In this document: piece after piece, positions 9,091-18,388 of the stretch
Position numbering within the stretch: position 1 is the first letter of the stretch
Layout: each line of letters begins with the position of its first letter
NCBI GenBank assembly: GCA_001917135.1
Contig: MNTT01000007.1
Coordinates: 71,404 to 135,403 of the forward strand
From: Acetobacter sp. 46_36
GTDB taxonomy: Bacteria > Pseudomonadota > Alphaproteobacteria > RF32 > CAG-239
Reading direction: 5' to 3'
DNA length: 64,000 bases
Notes under the pieces: model-generated
The model's input: the letters and a program-made list of their open reading frames with translations, nothing else
The model's database searches: none
Told to the model about the DNA's origin: nothing
Translations under genes and position numbers: made by a program

Positions 9091-9119
9091 TTGAGTATAT
9101 ATTTTTACTTGCTTTTAAT
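9091..9119 (+). promoter_or_regulatory. Possible promoter of the outer-membrane protein gene
   Basis: TTGAGT (9091-9096) and TTTAAT (9114-9119) have a 17-base spacer. The resulting leader of about 60 bases would contain the palindrome at 9144-9160. Confidence 0.4.
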
Positions 9120-9143
9120 ATTTTGGCTTATAAACTTTTTTAC

Positions 9144-9160
9144 ATAACACATAGTGTTAT
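9144..9160. promoter_or_regulatory. Perfect inverted repeat ATAACAC-ata-GTGTTAT
   Basis: Seven-base arms with a 3-base centre lie 28 bases before the start codon of the outer-membrane protein. It may be an operator or an mRNA hairpin. A repeat of the same geometry and similar bases lies before mlaD at 26719-26735. Confidence 0.5.
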
Positions 9161-9188
9161 ATTCCGAAACAAGATAGAGGAGTTTATC

Positions 9189-9968
9189 ATGAACTACAGA
9201 ACTATGTTATTAGCAACTGCTGCGGCGCTCTTCAGCTCTCAGGCAATGGCTGCAGATTTGACCAACCCGTTCTTTACGCCGGGCCAGGGACAAATCACTT
9301 CCGATACAAACGTTGGCTATTACCGTGTCAAAGCAAAGCATGACGGCGGCGTTGCGGAAGGCTATTATGCAGCAGAAACGTTGGAATACGGAATTACCGA
9401 CAAGTTCAGCATCAACGGCACTATCGCCAATATGTTTGACACTCAGGGCGCGTATAATAACGATCATAACTTTGCATATCAAATCGGTGCAAAATATAAC
9501 ACTAACTGCGACAAAGTTTTGTTCCAGGTTGCGGCTAATTATATGACATTTGAACCGCAGTCCTTTTATGGAAACGAAGCTTCAAACAAGTGGTATAAGA
9601 GGCTGGACGGCGAAGTCAAACTCGGTTATGACCTCGGCAACGGCCTGACTCCTTATGCTTCTTACAATATTTCTGGAAATATTGATGACAGCAACAGAGA
9701 TTTGGATCAGTCGGTCAAAGCCGGTATTCATAAATATGCCGGAAAATATGCTCTTGATTTGGGTCTGCGTTATAACTTCAGCACAGACGGCGGACACAGC
9801 CTGTACAACGGAAGCTACAATGATTTGTGGGCCGAAGCTGCCGCAGATTACTATGTTAAGGAAAACATCGCTGTCGGCATTTACGGAAGCTATCGTATAG
9901 ACGGCTCATATGACAAAGACTTGGATTATGCTTATACAGCTGGTGCCCATGTAAAAGTTCTGTTCTAA
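9189..9968 (+). CDS. Predicted outer-membrane beta-barrel protein
   Basis: 259 residues from the ATG at 9189, which follows AGAGGAG; upstream in-frame starts would bury the signal peptide. Residues 1-22 (MNYRTMLLATAAALFSSQAMA, then A-DLTN) form a classic Sec signal ending in AMA-A. The mature part alternates polar and aromatic/hydrophobic residues in strand-sized blocks such as LTPYASYNISGNI, KYALDLGLRYNFS and NIAVGIYGSYRIDG. It ends in a terminal Phe (HVKVLF), the C-terminal signature recognised by the BAM machinery. A barrel of about 10-12 strands is likely. I cannot assign it to a named porin family. A monocistronic unit is implied by terminators on both sides. Confidence 0.75.
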   Translation: MNYRTMLLATAAALFSSQAMAADLTNPFFTPGQGQITSDTNVGYYRVKAKHDGGVAEGYYAAETLEYGITDKFSINGTIANMFDTQGAYNNDHNFAYQIGAKYNTNCDKVLFQVAANYMTFEPQSFYGNEASNKWYKRLDGEVKLGYDLGNGLTPYASYNISGNIDDSNRDLDQSVKAGIHKYAGKYALDLGLRYNFSTDGGHSLYNGSYNDLWAEAAADYYVKENIAVGIYGSYRIDGSYDKDLDYAYTAGAHVKVLF

Positions 9969-9993
9969 TCAGAATAAAAGGGATTTACCGCGG

Positions 9994-10023
9994 GAGGATT
10001 CAGAAATGAATCCTCTTTTTTTT
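9994..10023 (+). terminator. Rho-independent terminator after the outer-membrane protein gene
   Basis: Perfect 9-base stem GAGGATTCA-gaaa-TGAATCCTC with a GNRA-type tetraloop, followed by eight T's. Confidence 0.92.
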
Positions 10024-10078
10024 ATATTGCAAAATAATTTTTAAAGTTTCTTAATATTAACAGCATATACTGTCGACA

Positions 10079-10107
10079 TTGCAAAGTACTAAACTAAGCG
10101 GTATATA
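10079..10107 (+). promoter_or_regulatory. Possible promoter of the FAD oxidoreductase gene, overlapped by an inverted repeat
   Basis: TTGCAA (10079-10084) and TATATA (10102-10107) have a 17-base spacer. The -10 lies in the left arm of an inverted repeat CGGTATA ... TATACCG (10099-10105 with 10122-10128), a plausible operator position. Confidence 0.4.
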
Positions 10108-10159
10108 TTTATCCGGAACAGTATACCGTTTGCGCAAAATTATACTTCGGGAGGATAAC

Positions 10160-11752
10160 ATGGCAAAAAAAGCAATCATTATCGGTGCAGGACCGGCCGG
10201 TCTGACAGCCGCTTACGAATTATTGACGAGAACCGATATTGAGCCGGTCATTCTGGAAGAAAACGATTTTGTCGGCGGCATCAGTGCCACACTGGATTAT
10301 AAACATAATAAAATCGACATGGGCGGACACCGCTTCTTCTCTAAATCGGAACGGGTTATGGATTGGTGGCTGAGTATCCTCCCTTTGCAGGGAAAACCGG
10401 CCAAAGACGATATTTTGTTAGCTCGAGAAGTTGAACTGTCTTCAGCTGCCGATGCACCAGACCCGGAAAAAACTGACAAGGTTATGCTTAAACGCCACCG
10501 CCTTTCCCGTATATATTACCTGAAAACGTTTTTCAGCTATCCGGTCAGCCTGAATATGGATACGATAAAAGGACTGGGATTATGGCGTATGTGCAAAATC
10601 GGCTGCTCTTATCTTAAAGCTCTGGCTTTCCCGATTAAAGACGAGAAATCGCTTCAGGATTTTATGATTAACCGGTTCGGCCGGGAATTGTATCTGACCT
10701 TTTTCAAAGACTATACGGAAAAGCTCTGGGGAATTGACTGTTCCAAAATTTCCGCCGAATGGGGAGCACAGAGGATTAAGGGAATTTCTATTTTAAAAGT
10801 TCTGAAACAAATGGCGAAAAATATCAGCGGCAACAAAGGCGGTGCCGTAGAAACCAGTTTTATAGACAGTTTCTTTTACCCCAAATTCGGACCGGGTCAT
10901 ATGTGGCAAAGCGTTGCCGGACTGGTGGAAGAAAAAGGCGGAAAGATATTATGCAAGCATAAAGTCATTCGCGTGGTTAAAAAGAACGGCAGGATTACTT
11001 CTGTCGAAGCTCTTGACGATAAAGGGAAGTTACGGGTTTTTGAAGGGGATATTTTCATTTCTACAATGCCTGTCAAGGATTTGATTGCCAGCATGACCGA
11101 TGTTCCCGCAAAAATCAAAAAGATTGCCGACGGGCTTATGTACCGGGATTTCCGTACGGTCGGAATCCTTTTAAACAAATTAAAACTTAAAAACACGACC
11201 CGTTTCAAAACCGTCAATAATATTGTACCGGATACTTGGATTTACATTCAGGAACGCGACGTAAAACTCGGGCGGCTGCAAATATTCAACAACTGGAGCC
11301 CGTATATGGTTAACGACTTTGAAAATACCGTCTGGATCGGTCTGGAATATTTCTGCAACGAACAGGATAAAATATGGACGGATGATGACGATACTTTTAT
11401 TAAATTTGCCATAGAAGAAGCATCTCAAATAGGCATTTTTGACAAGGCTGACGTTTTAGATGCCTATACGCACCGTGTCAAGAAAGCTTATCCGGCTTAC
11501 TTCGGAACCTATGACAAATTCGGAGATATCAAAGATTACGTGAATACCATTGACAATCTCTATCTTGTCGGCAGGAACGGCATGCACCGTTATAACAATA
11601 TGGATCATTCAACGTTGGCAGCGATGAAGACCGTAGACTTTATTCTCGGCGAATGCAATGACCGCGAGGAAATATGGTCGGTCAACACTGAAGCGGATTA
11701 CCATGAAGAAAAGGCCGACTCGTCATCGGCAAAGATTTCGGCTCAATCCTGA
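10160..11752 (+). CDS. FAD-dependent oxidoreductase of the amine oxidase / UDP-galactopyranose mutase-like type
   Basis: 530 residues from the ATG at 10160 after GGGAGGATAAC. The N-terminal dinucleotide fold is plain: AIIIGAGPAGLTAAYEL, then an acidic residue at the end of strand 2 (VILEENDFVGGIS) and GGHRFFSKSE. A second FAD-contact region lies near the C-terminus (DNLYLVGRNGMHRYNNMDHS). This architecture is shared by UDP-galactopyranose mutase, protoporphyrinogen oxidase and related amino-oxidases; the tryptophan-rich middle (KLWGIDCSKISAEWGAQ) is typical of the family branch found near glycosyltransferases. The next gene encodes a GT-C membrane protein, so a cell-surface glycan role is likely. 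The substrate cannot be told from sequence. Confidence 0.75.
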   Translation: MAKKAIIIGAGPAGLTAAYELLTRTDIEPVILEENDFVGGISATLDYKHNKIDMGGHRFFSKSERVMDWWLSILPLQGKPAKDDILLAREVELSSAADAPDPEKTDKVMLKRHRLSRIYYLKTFFSYPVSLNMDTIKGLGLWRMCKIGCSYLKALAFPIKDEKSLQDFMINRFGRELYLTFFKDYTEKLWGIDCSKISAEWGAQRIKGISILKVLKQMAKNISGNKGGAVETSFIDSFFYPKFGPGHMWQSVAGLVEEKGGKILCKHKVIRVVKKNGRITSVEALDDKGKLRVFEGDIFISTMPVKDLIASMTDVPAKIKKIADGLMYRDFRTVGILLNKLKLKNTTRFKTVNNIVPDTWIYIQERDVKLGRLQIFNNWSPYMVNDFENTVWIGLEYFCNEQDKIWTDDDDTFIKFAIEEASQIGIFDKADVLDAYTHRVKKAYPAYFGTYDKFGDIKDYVNTIDNLYLVGRNGMHRYNNMDHSTLAAMKTVDFILGECNDREEIWSVNTEADYHEEKADSSSAKISAQS

Positions 11753-11894
11753 ACAAAACTGCTTGAAACTGCTGCCGCAATTTTTATAAGATTTTGCGTG
11801 CTACAGTTTCCTGCATTCTTCGTTTTGTTACGACCGGTAAAGAGACCTGCCTTTTGCTCAGACAAACCCGCAGCTTTTATGAAAGTTTTATAAT

Positions 11895-13349
11895 ATGCAC
11901 AAATTTATGGAAAAGCAGTTAAGAGATTTTGATGACAAGGCTCTTATCCGCATCTTTAAACTTTTTTCGGCAGCTGCGGCTCTGGTGCTTCTTTACGCCT
12001 TTTTCTTTTCGGGTTTCCAAATCGTCGACGAATTTGAACATCTGCATGCCTCTTGGCTGGTCAGCACGGGAAAAGTTCCGTATAAAGATTTTTTTGAACA
12101 TCATAATCCCCTACTGTGGTATCTGAGCGCGCCGCTGGTCAGTTTATTCTACGACAATGCCGTTATCTTTTACGTTATGCGCGGCGTCAGTGCAGGCATT
12201 TCCGTGTTGACTCTGTTCTTTATTTACAAAACCGTTTTGCTTTATGCATCCAAGAGCGGAGCGTGGCTGGCCGTTGCGCTTACACTTGGAAACATTATCA
12301 CCGTTTATAATTTCAGCCAGTACCGCCCCGACAATTTTATGAACTGCTGTTTTATTATCGGCATTTATTATTGGTTTTGTTACATGAAGAGCCGGCAATT
12401 GAAGTCGCTCGTCCTGTCTTTTCTGGGCTTTACCTTTTCAGCCCTGTTTTTGCAGAAAATCTCCCTGTTGCTTATTGCCGTTGAATGTCTGATACTCATT
12501 ATGGCCTTTGGCAAAAAAATGTCCTTTAAAGACATTACGCTGGCGGCGTTTCCGTCTTTGGGCGCGGCTGCCGTTTTTCTGCTTTTTCTGTATCAGCAGG
12601 GTGCATTTGCGGACTATATTGAACTAAACCTCCATTTTAACCGGGCTATGGTTGCTTACTTTGACAGAGGCTCCTTTTGGTATGGAAACCTATTGTTTTC
12701 TTTTTACGGACTGGCCTTGCTGGCTGCCATCCTTTTCTACCGGCAGGAAAATATCTATTTCCGGGCTCTTGCATGGATTTACGGAGCAGAGTTTATGATG
12801 CGTCATTTTTATTTTGCGCCGCATCCGAATTATTATACGTTACTAACCATGCTGGCGGCAATGGTTTTTGCACCTGCGGTTTCCCGCATTCTGCCCCGGC
12901 ACAAGCTTTTCGGACTGTTTCTGATTATCCTGCTGTTTGCAAGGCTGGGATTGTTGTTTAACACAGTGGATACCACTTCCGTCAAACATAACAGCTATAA
13001 ACACTATCTGTTGGCCGATTATGTTCATAAAAATTCGCAGCCTGACGATTATCTAATGAACGGATATGACAAAAATTTCAACATTTACCGGCCTGATGTC
13101 AGTTATTACTGGTTCGGGCTGGATATGCTGCTGCCGATTATGGAATTGGAATATGACATTAAAGCAAAGCCCGACGTCAATGCCTTTATCGTAAAATACC
13201 GCCCGAAATTTATTTATGTGCAAAATTATCCCGACCTCAGGGCATACAGGACTTATGGCGAAAGCAGGTTCGCCCAGACCTTTATTCCCGAACTGGTGTG
13301 GGAACTTTACGAGAAAACACCATTTGAAAACCTGGCCGTATTAAAGTAA
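11895..13349 (+). CDS. GT-C fold membrane glycosyltransferase-like protein (family 39 type)
   Basis: 484 residues with about ten transmembrane helices. After the first helix comes VDEFEHLHASWLV...PYKDFFEHHNPLLWY. This is the acidic first extracytoplasmic loop of GT-C enzymes (PMT/ArnT/GT39), in which Asp45 and Glu48 would be the catalytic or lipid-linked-donor-binding acids. A soluble C-terminal tail of about 90 residues follows the last helix. Such enzymes use polyprenyl-phosphate sugars to glycosylate lipids or proteins in the periplasm. It lies 142 bases behind the FAD oxidoreductase with no terminator, so the two may be co-transcribed. The start codon has only a weak binding site, and ATG 11907 is an alternative. 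Confidence 0.7.
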   Translation: MHKFMEKQLRDFDDKALIRIFKLFSAAAALVLLYAFFFSGFQIVDEFEHLHASWLVSTGKVPYKDFFEHHNPLLWYLSAPLVSLFYDNAVIFYVMRGVSAGISVLTLFFIYKTVLLYASKSGAWLAVALTLGNIITVYNFSQYRPDNFMNCCFIIGIYYWFCYMKSRQLKSLVLSFLGFTFSALFLQKISLLLIAVECLILIMAFGKKMSFKDITLAAFPSLGAAAVFLLFLYQQGAFADYIELNLHFNRAMVAYFDRGSFWYGNLLFSFYGLALLAAILFYRQENIYFRALAWIYGAEFMMRHFYFAPHPNYYTLLTMLAAMVFAPAVSRILPRHKLFGLFLIILLFARLGLLFNTVDTTSVKHNSYKHYLLADYVHKNSQPDDYLMNGYDKNFNIYRPDVSYYWFGLDMLLPIMELEYDIKAKPDVNAFIVKYRPKFIYVQNYPDLRAYRTYGESRFAQTFIPELVWELYEKTPFENLAVLK

Positions 13350-13407
13350 TTTATTTTTAATTCTTTTTGTGGTATACTTATGCAAAATACGACAAAAGGA
13401 ATATTTG

Positions 13408-14073
13408 ATGATTAAGGTAATAACAGGAATTGTTTTCGGCTTATGGTTTGCACTGGCTCCGGCCCTTGCATCAACTGTCGCCGTAGACAGCCAAGAAGCA
13501 AAAATTTGGGCAAATACCAAAGGGCAGGAACTTTTGCAGGCATTGTCCGAATCTGACCCGATATCCAAATACTCCAAACTGGATAAGATGCTGACCGAAG
13601 ACGTCAATTTGGATTATATCTCCAAATTTGTCATCGGGAAATATGCCAGATTAATGAACCGGGAACAGCAAGCCCGGTACAGCGACTTATTCCACCGTTA
13701 TGTTTTGAGCCTTTATAAGCAAATCAACCTTAATTTTGATGCGGGAGCCATAGACTTTTCCATCGACAATGTGGTTGAACACCCTAATTTTACAACGGTC
13801 AACTGTACGGTCGACCCTACCCGGCTGATGGCGGAATTTAAAAATCTTGAGCCGCAAAAAATCCCGGTTAAGTTTAAGCTTATCCGCGGAGCCAGCAATC
13901 GTATCCAGGCCGTTGACGTTGAAATTTCCGAAGTCAGTCTGGTTGTTGAATACCGCAAGCAATTTTACCGGATGATACGAGATGAAGATGAGGACATGAA
14001 CTGGTTTTTAGATAAGTTTAACGACAAAGTTTTAGCTAACGAAAAAGCCTTTTACAAAAATGCAGGCATATAA
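13408..14073 (+). CDS. mlaC: MlaC/Ttg2D-family periplasmic phospholipid-binding protein
   Basis: 221 residues from the ATG at 13408 after AAGGAATATTTG. Residues 1-20 form a signal peptide (MIKVITGIVFGLWFALAPALA, cleavage near APALA-S). The body matches the MlaC fold: LTEDVNLDYISKFVIGKYAR, then REQQARYSDLFHRYVLSLY, and late YRKQFYRMIRDEDEDMNWFLDKF, equivalent to the usual SYR..F...G...LI..L ending. MlaC shuttles phospholipids between the outer-membrane MlaA complex and the inner-membrane MlaFEDB transporter. Here it stands apart from the two mlaD genes 11 kb away, and mlaE and mlaF are not in the window. Confidence 0.82.
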   Translation: MIKVITGIVFGLWFALAPALASTVAVDSQEAKIWANTKGQELLQALSESDPISKYSKLDKMLTEDVNLDYISKFVIGKYARLMNREQQARYSDLFHRYVLSLYKQINLNFDAGAIDFSIDNVVEHPNFTTVNCTVDPTRLMAEFKNLEPQKIPVKFKLIRGASNRIQAVDVEISEVSLVVEYRKQFYRMIRDEDEDMNWFLDKFNDKVLANEKAFYKNAGI

Positions 14074-14243
14074 ACATTTTACGGCATTGCGGTTTCCGGT
14101 AATTTGCTGATTGACGGGAAACGATTAAAATTTTCCGGACAAGTTTTGCTTAAAAATTTTAAAATAGCGTTGTATTTTTTTTTCATTATGTTAAGGTAAA
14201 AGCAATTTTCAGGACAAAACTTACAAATATAAGGATTTTAGAA

Positions 14244-16721
14244 ATGGTAGAAAATGCCAGATATAACGGAAAAGCCTCTTTTGAAGAATGGAAAAAAGAC
14301 TGGGAGCTGGAAGAACGCTATAATTTTAAAACAATTGAGAGCAAATGGCAGAAAATCTGGGAAGATGAGAAAGCATACAAAGTAGATATCGACCCGGAAA
14401 AAGAGAAATTTTATGCTCTGGTGGAATTTCCGTACCCGTCCGGCGCAGGCCTCCATGTCGGGCATCCCCGCTCTTACACGGCCTTGGACGTCATTGCACG
14501 CAAAAAGCGTATGGAGGGATTGAATGTTCTGTATCCGATGGGGTTTGACGCGTTTGGTCTGCCAGCGGAAAATTACGCAGTAAAAACCGGCATTCACCCG
14601 GCAATTTCTACCAAAGCGAACATTGCCAACTTTACACGTCAGTTGAAATCCATCGGTTTTTCGTTCGACTGGGACAGATGCTTCAATACCTGCGACCCGG
14701 AATATTACAAATGGACGCAGTGGATGTTCCTGAAATTTTATGAAAAGGGGCTGGCCTACAAATCTAAAATTGCAATCAACTGGTGTCCTTCCTGCAAAGT
14801 CGGCCTGGCAAATGAAGAAGTCGTTAACGGGTGTTGCGAACGCTGCGGTGCCGAAGTGGTACGCAAAGACAAAGAACAATGGATGATTGCCATTACAAAA
14901 TATGCCGACCGCCTGATTGATGATTTGAAAGACGTTGATTTTATTGACAGAGTTAAGTCACAGCAGATAAACTGGATTGGACGTTCGCATGGCGCTGAAC
15001 TAGATTTTGAAATTACCGACAATAACGGCGAAAGCTTGGGACGCAAACTAAAGGTATTTACAACCCGCCCGGATACGGCTTTCGGCGTAACTTATATGGT
15101 TATGGCGCCGGAACACCAATATATTAAAGAACTGGCAGAGAAATTTGAGAACTGGAACGAAATTGTTGCGTATGTTGCGGAAGCAGCCAAAAAGTCTGAC
15201 TTGCAGAGAACGGCAAACGACTCGAAAACCGGCGTTGAATTAAGAGGAATTAAGGCAAAGAATCCTTTCAATGATGCTCTTATTCCGATTTTTATCTCTG
15301 ACTATGTTTTGACCGGTTACGGTACGGGTGCAATTATGGCGGTGCCGGCACATGACCAACGCGACTATGATTTCGCCAAAGTGTTTAACCTGCCGATTAT
15401 TCAGGTTCTGGAAGGCGGAGACATTTCCGAAAAGGCATTTGAAGAAGACGGCGCACATATCAATTCCGGCTTTTTGAACGGCATGGGCAAAGAAGACGGC
15501 ATTAAAGCGGCAATTGATTACGCTAAGGAAAAAGGGTTCGGCGAAGCAAAAATCAACTTCAAACTGCGCGACTGGGTTTTCTCCCGTCAGCGTTATTGGG
15601 GCGAACCTATTCCAATGGTTTACTGCGAACACTGCGGCTGGCAACCAATACCGGAGGATGAACTGCCGCTAAAGTTACCGGAAATTTCTGATTTTCTGCC
15701 AAACGACAACGGCGATTCTCCGCTGGCCAAGGCAACAGACTGGGTTAATACGACCTGCCCTAAATGCGGCGGACATGCCAGACGCGAAACGGATGTTATG
15801 CCGAACTGGGCCGGTTCTTCATGGTATTTCCTGAGATACTGCGACCCGCATAATGACAAGGAATTTGCTTCAAAAGAGGCTCTCGACTATTGGATGAACG
15901 TTGATTGGTATAACGGAGGCATGGAACATACGACACTGCACCTGCTTTACTCCCGTTTCTGGCATAAATTCCTGTATGACTGCGGTTATGTTCCGACCAA
16001 GGAACCGTATAACAAGAGGACTTCCCACGGAATGATTTTGGCGGAAAACGGCGAGAAAATGTCAAAATCGCGCGGGAATGTAATCAATCCGGACGAAGTA
16101 ATTGATGCTTACGGTGCGGACGCTTTCAGAATGTATGAAATGTTTATCGGCCCGTTTGATCAGGTTGCGATGTGGTCCGATGAAAGTTTGAACGGTGTTT
16201 ATCGTTTTGTAAATAAAATATTTACGCTGTTTAACAAAGTTACAAAAGCAGCTCCTTCGGCGAAAGATTTGCAGGTAATGCACAAATGCATTATTGATGT
16301 CAGCGAGCGTATTGAACAGATGAAGTTCAACACAGCTGTTTCCGCATTGATGACTTATGTCAACTATATGGCCGGCTTGCCCGAAGTTCCCGAAGAAATG
16401 TATGCGGTTTTGTTAAAGCTCGTTTCCCCGTTTGCGCCGCATATCGCCGAAGAAATGTGGGCACGGCTGGGACACGATACACTGATTGTCAAAGAAAGCT
16501 GGCCGAAAGGCAATGCCGAACTGGCAAAAGACAATACGGTTACAATTGCCGTCCAGATTAACGGAAAAATGCGCGGAACCATAGAAGTTGAACGCGACAG
16601 CGACAAAGAAAAGGTTATTGCCGCAGCCAAGCTGCTTGATAATGTTGCCCGTCAACTGACTGAAACCGAACCGAAAAAAATCATTGTTGTACCAAATAGG
16701 ATTGTAAACATTGTTTTGTAA
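14244..16721 (+). CDS. leuS: Leucyl-tRNA synthetase
   Basis: 825 residues, slightly short for LeuS. Start ATG 14244 follows AAGGA by 8 bases. It gives an N-terminal extension of about 25 residues before the usual YNFKTIESKWQKIWE opening. The HIGH signature is HVGH at 71-74 in PYPSGAGLHVGH, and KMSKS is at 605-609. The CP1 editing domain is present (TTRPDTAFGVTYMVMAPEH and GTGAIMAVPAHDQRD), so mischarged tRNA should be proofread. Zinc-type cysteine pairs (CPSC ... CERC) are visible around 180-200. The lptE start lies inside the last codons, and leuS-lptE-holA is a conserved alphaproteobacterial order. Confidence 0.97.
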   Translation: MVENARYNGKASFEEWKKDWELEERYNFKTIESKWQKIWEDEKAYKVDIDPEKEKFYALVEFPYPSGAGLHVGHPRSYTALDVIARKKRMEGLNVLYPMGFDAFGLPAENYAVKTGIHPAISTKANIANFTRQLKSIGFSFDWDRCFNTCDPEYYKWTQWMFLKFYEKGLAYKSKIAINWCPSCKVGLANEEVVNGCCERCGAEVVRKDKEQWMIAITKYADRLIDDLKDVDFIDRVKSQQINWIGRSHGAELDFEITDNNGESLGRKLKVFTTRPDTAFGVTYMVMAPEHQYIKELAEKFENWNEIVAYVAEAAKKSDLQRTANDSKTGVELRGIKAKNPFNDALIPIFISDYVLTGYGTGAIMAVPAHDQRDYDFAKVFNLPIIQVLEGGDISEKAFEEDGAHINSGFLNGMGKEDGIKAAIDYAKEKGFGEAKINFKLRDWVFSRQRYWGEPIPMVYCEHCGWQPIPEDELPLKLPEISDFLPNDNGDSPLAKATDWVNTTCPKCGGHARRETDVMPNWAGSSWYFLRYCDPHNDKEFASKEALDYWMNVDWYNGGMEHTTLHLLYSRFWHKFLYDCGYVPTKEPYNKRTSHGMILAENGEKMSKSRGNVINPDEVIDAYGADAFRMYEMFIGPFDQVAMWSDESLNGVYRFVNKIFTLFNKVTKAAPSAKDLQVMHKCIIDVSERIEQMKFNTAVSALMTYVNYMAGLPEVPEEMYAVLLKLVSPFAPHIAEEMWARLGHDTLIVKESWPKGNAELAKDNTVTIAVQINGKMRGTIEVERDSDKEKVIAAAKLLDNVARQLTETEPKKIIVVPNRIVNIVL

Positions 16722-17274
16722 AAAGAGAAATATTATACCCGTTGCTGCTTTGATGCTTGTTTCTGCCTGCGGGTTTGAGCCATTATACGTGGAGAAAAAA
16801 TCTTCCGGCCAATGGTATTATGATAATAAATTTGATACCGGTATCAAAGAGGAAATGGCCAGTGTTAAAGTCGAGCTGATTCAGGACAGAATCGGCCAGC
16901 TTATCCGCAATGACCTTCTTGACAAGCTTTCCCCAAAAGGCGAGCCTAAACATGCCAAATATATTTTAAGCGTTACAAGCATTAACAAGCAGGAAATTGA
17001 CCAGGCTCTGCGCAATGATATTACGGCTACCCGCAAAAAGGTTATTTACAAGGTAACATATGTTTTGCGGAATCCCGAAAGGAAGACTCTGATTAACGGC
17101 ACAAGTGTCGCCTATACGGGATATGATATTCTGCGCGACCCGTATTCAACAACTTTTGCCCAAAAGAAAGTTGAAAAAAATGCCGCAAAAATCATAGCAA
17201 ATGATATTTCGCTGCGTCTCGGGGCATATTTCCATTCTCTGCAGACCAAACGGGGCGATCCGGATGAATATTAA
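16711..17274 (+). CDS. lptE: LPS-assembly lipoprotein LptE
   Basis: 187 residues from a TTG at 16711, the only possible start before the lipoprotein signal, with AGGA 9 bases upstream. MFCKKRNIIPVAALMLVSAC gives a basic n-region, a hydrophobic core and the lipobox VSAC with Cys20 next to a Gly, so the mature protein should be lipidated. GFEPLY right after the cysteine is typical of alphaproteobacterial LptE. LptE plugs the LptD barrel and inserts LPS in the outer leaflet. It overlaps leuS by 11 bases and holA by 11 bases, which implies translational coupling. lptD is not in the window. Confidence 0.9.
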   Translation: MFCKKRNIIPVAALMLVSACGFEPLYVEKKSSGQWYYDNKFDTGIKEEMASVKVELIQDRIGQLIRNDLLDKLSPKGEPKHAKYILSVTSINKQEIDQALRNDITATRKKVIYKVTYVLRNPERKTLINGTSVAYTGYDILRDPYSTTFAQKKVEKNAAKIIANDISLRLGAYFHSLQTKRGDPDEY

Positions 17275-18289
17275 ACCGGAACAGGTCGAAGGCATCCTCA
17301 AATCGCTGCCGCCGCAAATACGCGGAGTGGTTATTTACGGCAGCAATGAGGGGATGATTTCTACACTCTCCCAACAATTTGTCAAAGCGGTTTCTCCGGA
17401 CGTTTATGACGCTTTTCACGTCAGCTATTTAGAGATGTCTGACATTTCTTCCGATGTGGGGACGCTATATGCCGAATATAATGCGCAGTCGCTCATGGGC
17501 GGGCGCAGGGTGGTTGTTATTAAAGAGGCGACAAACCTTTTGACCAAACCGCTGAAAGAGATGCTCTCCTCCAGCCGGTCGGACAGTCTGCTGGTTATTA
17601 CATCGTCTTCTTTGAAAACAAAAGACTCGCTGGCAGTTATGGCAAAAGATGAAAGTGATTTCTATGGGATTGGCTGTTATGACGACCGTGATGAAGATAT
17701 TGCCACGTTTGTCTCTAAATTTATGAGTAAGAACGGCTTCAGTATTGACAATGCCACATTTCAACTCTTGTGTTCCCGCCTTTCCAACGATCGAAAAATC
17801 AGTGCCAATGAACTGGATAAACTGATTACCTACATGGGAAATAAAAAAAATATAGACATATCTGACATTCAAACGGTTATCAGTGATACCTCAGCCTCCT
17901 CGCAGGAAGATTTGTGTTACTTTGTTGCCCAAGGATTTACGGAGAAAGCTGTAGCTTCATACAATCGTTTGGTATTTGAAGGCGAGCAGCCTGTCAGCCT
18001 TATCCGAACGCTCAGTTATCATTTTATGAAACTCCTCGACTGTGCCGTTAAAATGGAAAAAGGCGAAACTGCTGACAAAGTTATCTTCGGAATGCGGCCG
18101 CCACTGATGTTTTTCCGCAAGAATGCCTTTTTGAGCCAGCTTCGGATATGGAACCGGATGCGGATAATGAATGCGCTGGCACTATTGTATCAAACGGAAA
18201 GAGAATGCAAAACAACGGATTTTCCGGCTGAACAGGCCGCAAGCTTTACGATTATGCGAATCGCCAATGGGGTCAAAAGGTTTCGCTGA
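17264..18289 (+). CDS. holA: DNA polymerase III subunit delta
   Basis: 341 residues from the ATG at 17264, inside the end of lptE. The N-terminal part (VVIYGSNEGMISTLSQQFVKAV, then SLMGGRRVVVIKEATNLL) follows the clamp-loader delta pattern, where an AAA+-like fold has lost the Walker A lysine. A helical collar domain follows (TFQLLCSRLSNDRKISANELDKL and FAAQ-like CYFVAQGFTEKAVASYNRL). Delta opens the beta clamp for loading on DNA. The family is poorly conserved, so the call leans also on the leuS-lptE-holA order, which is standard. Confidence 0.87.
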   Translation: MNIKPEQVEGILKSLPPQIRGVVIYGSNEGMISTLSQQFVKAVSPDVYDAFHVSYLEMSDISSDVGTLYAEYNAQSLMGGRRVVVIKEATNLLTKPLKEMLSSSRSDSLLVITSSSLKTKDSLAVMAKDESDFYGIGCYDDRDEDIATFVSKFMSKNGFSIDNATFQLLCSRLSNDRKISANELDKLITYMGNKKNIDISDIQTVISDTSASSQEDLCYFVAQGFTEKAVASYNRLVFEGEQPVSLIRTLSYHFMKLLDCAVKMEKGETADKVIFGMRPPLMFFRKNAFLSQLRIWNRMRIMNALALLYQTERECKTTDFPAEQAASFTIMRIANGVKRFR

Positions 18290-18331
18290 ATTTCAGCAGT
18301 TGACGACTGGAATTCAGCTTTGCTGTATATT

Positions 18332-18367
18332 CTAAAAAAGCGGATGAAAACTCATCCGCTTTTTTAG
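18332..18367. terminator. Bidirectional terminator between holA and clpX
   Basis: A perfect 16-base stem (18332-18347 with 18352-18367), loop AAAC, has A6 on the left arm and T6 on the right. It can end the leuS-lptE-holA transcript and the clpP-clpX transcript arriving from the other side. Confidence 0.92.
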
Positions 18368-18388
18368 GATTGGGTACCTATCCCTGCC

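Noticed and set aside
14238..14879. 213-codon frame antisense to the 5' end of leuS
   Set aside because: The plus frame is certainly LeuS, and the antisense protein has no plausible start site or family pattern.
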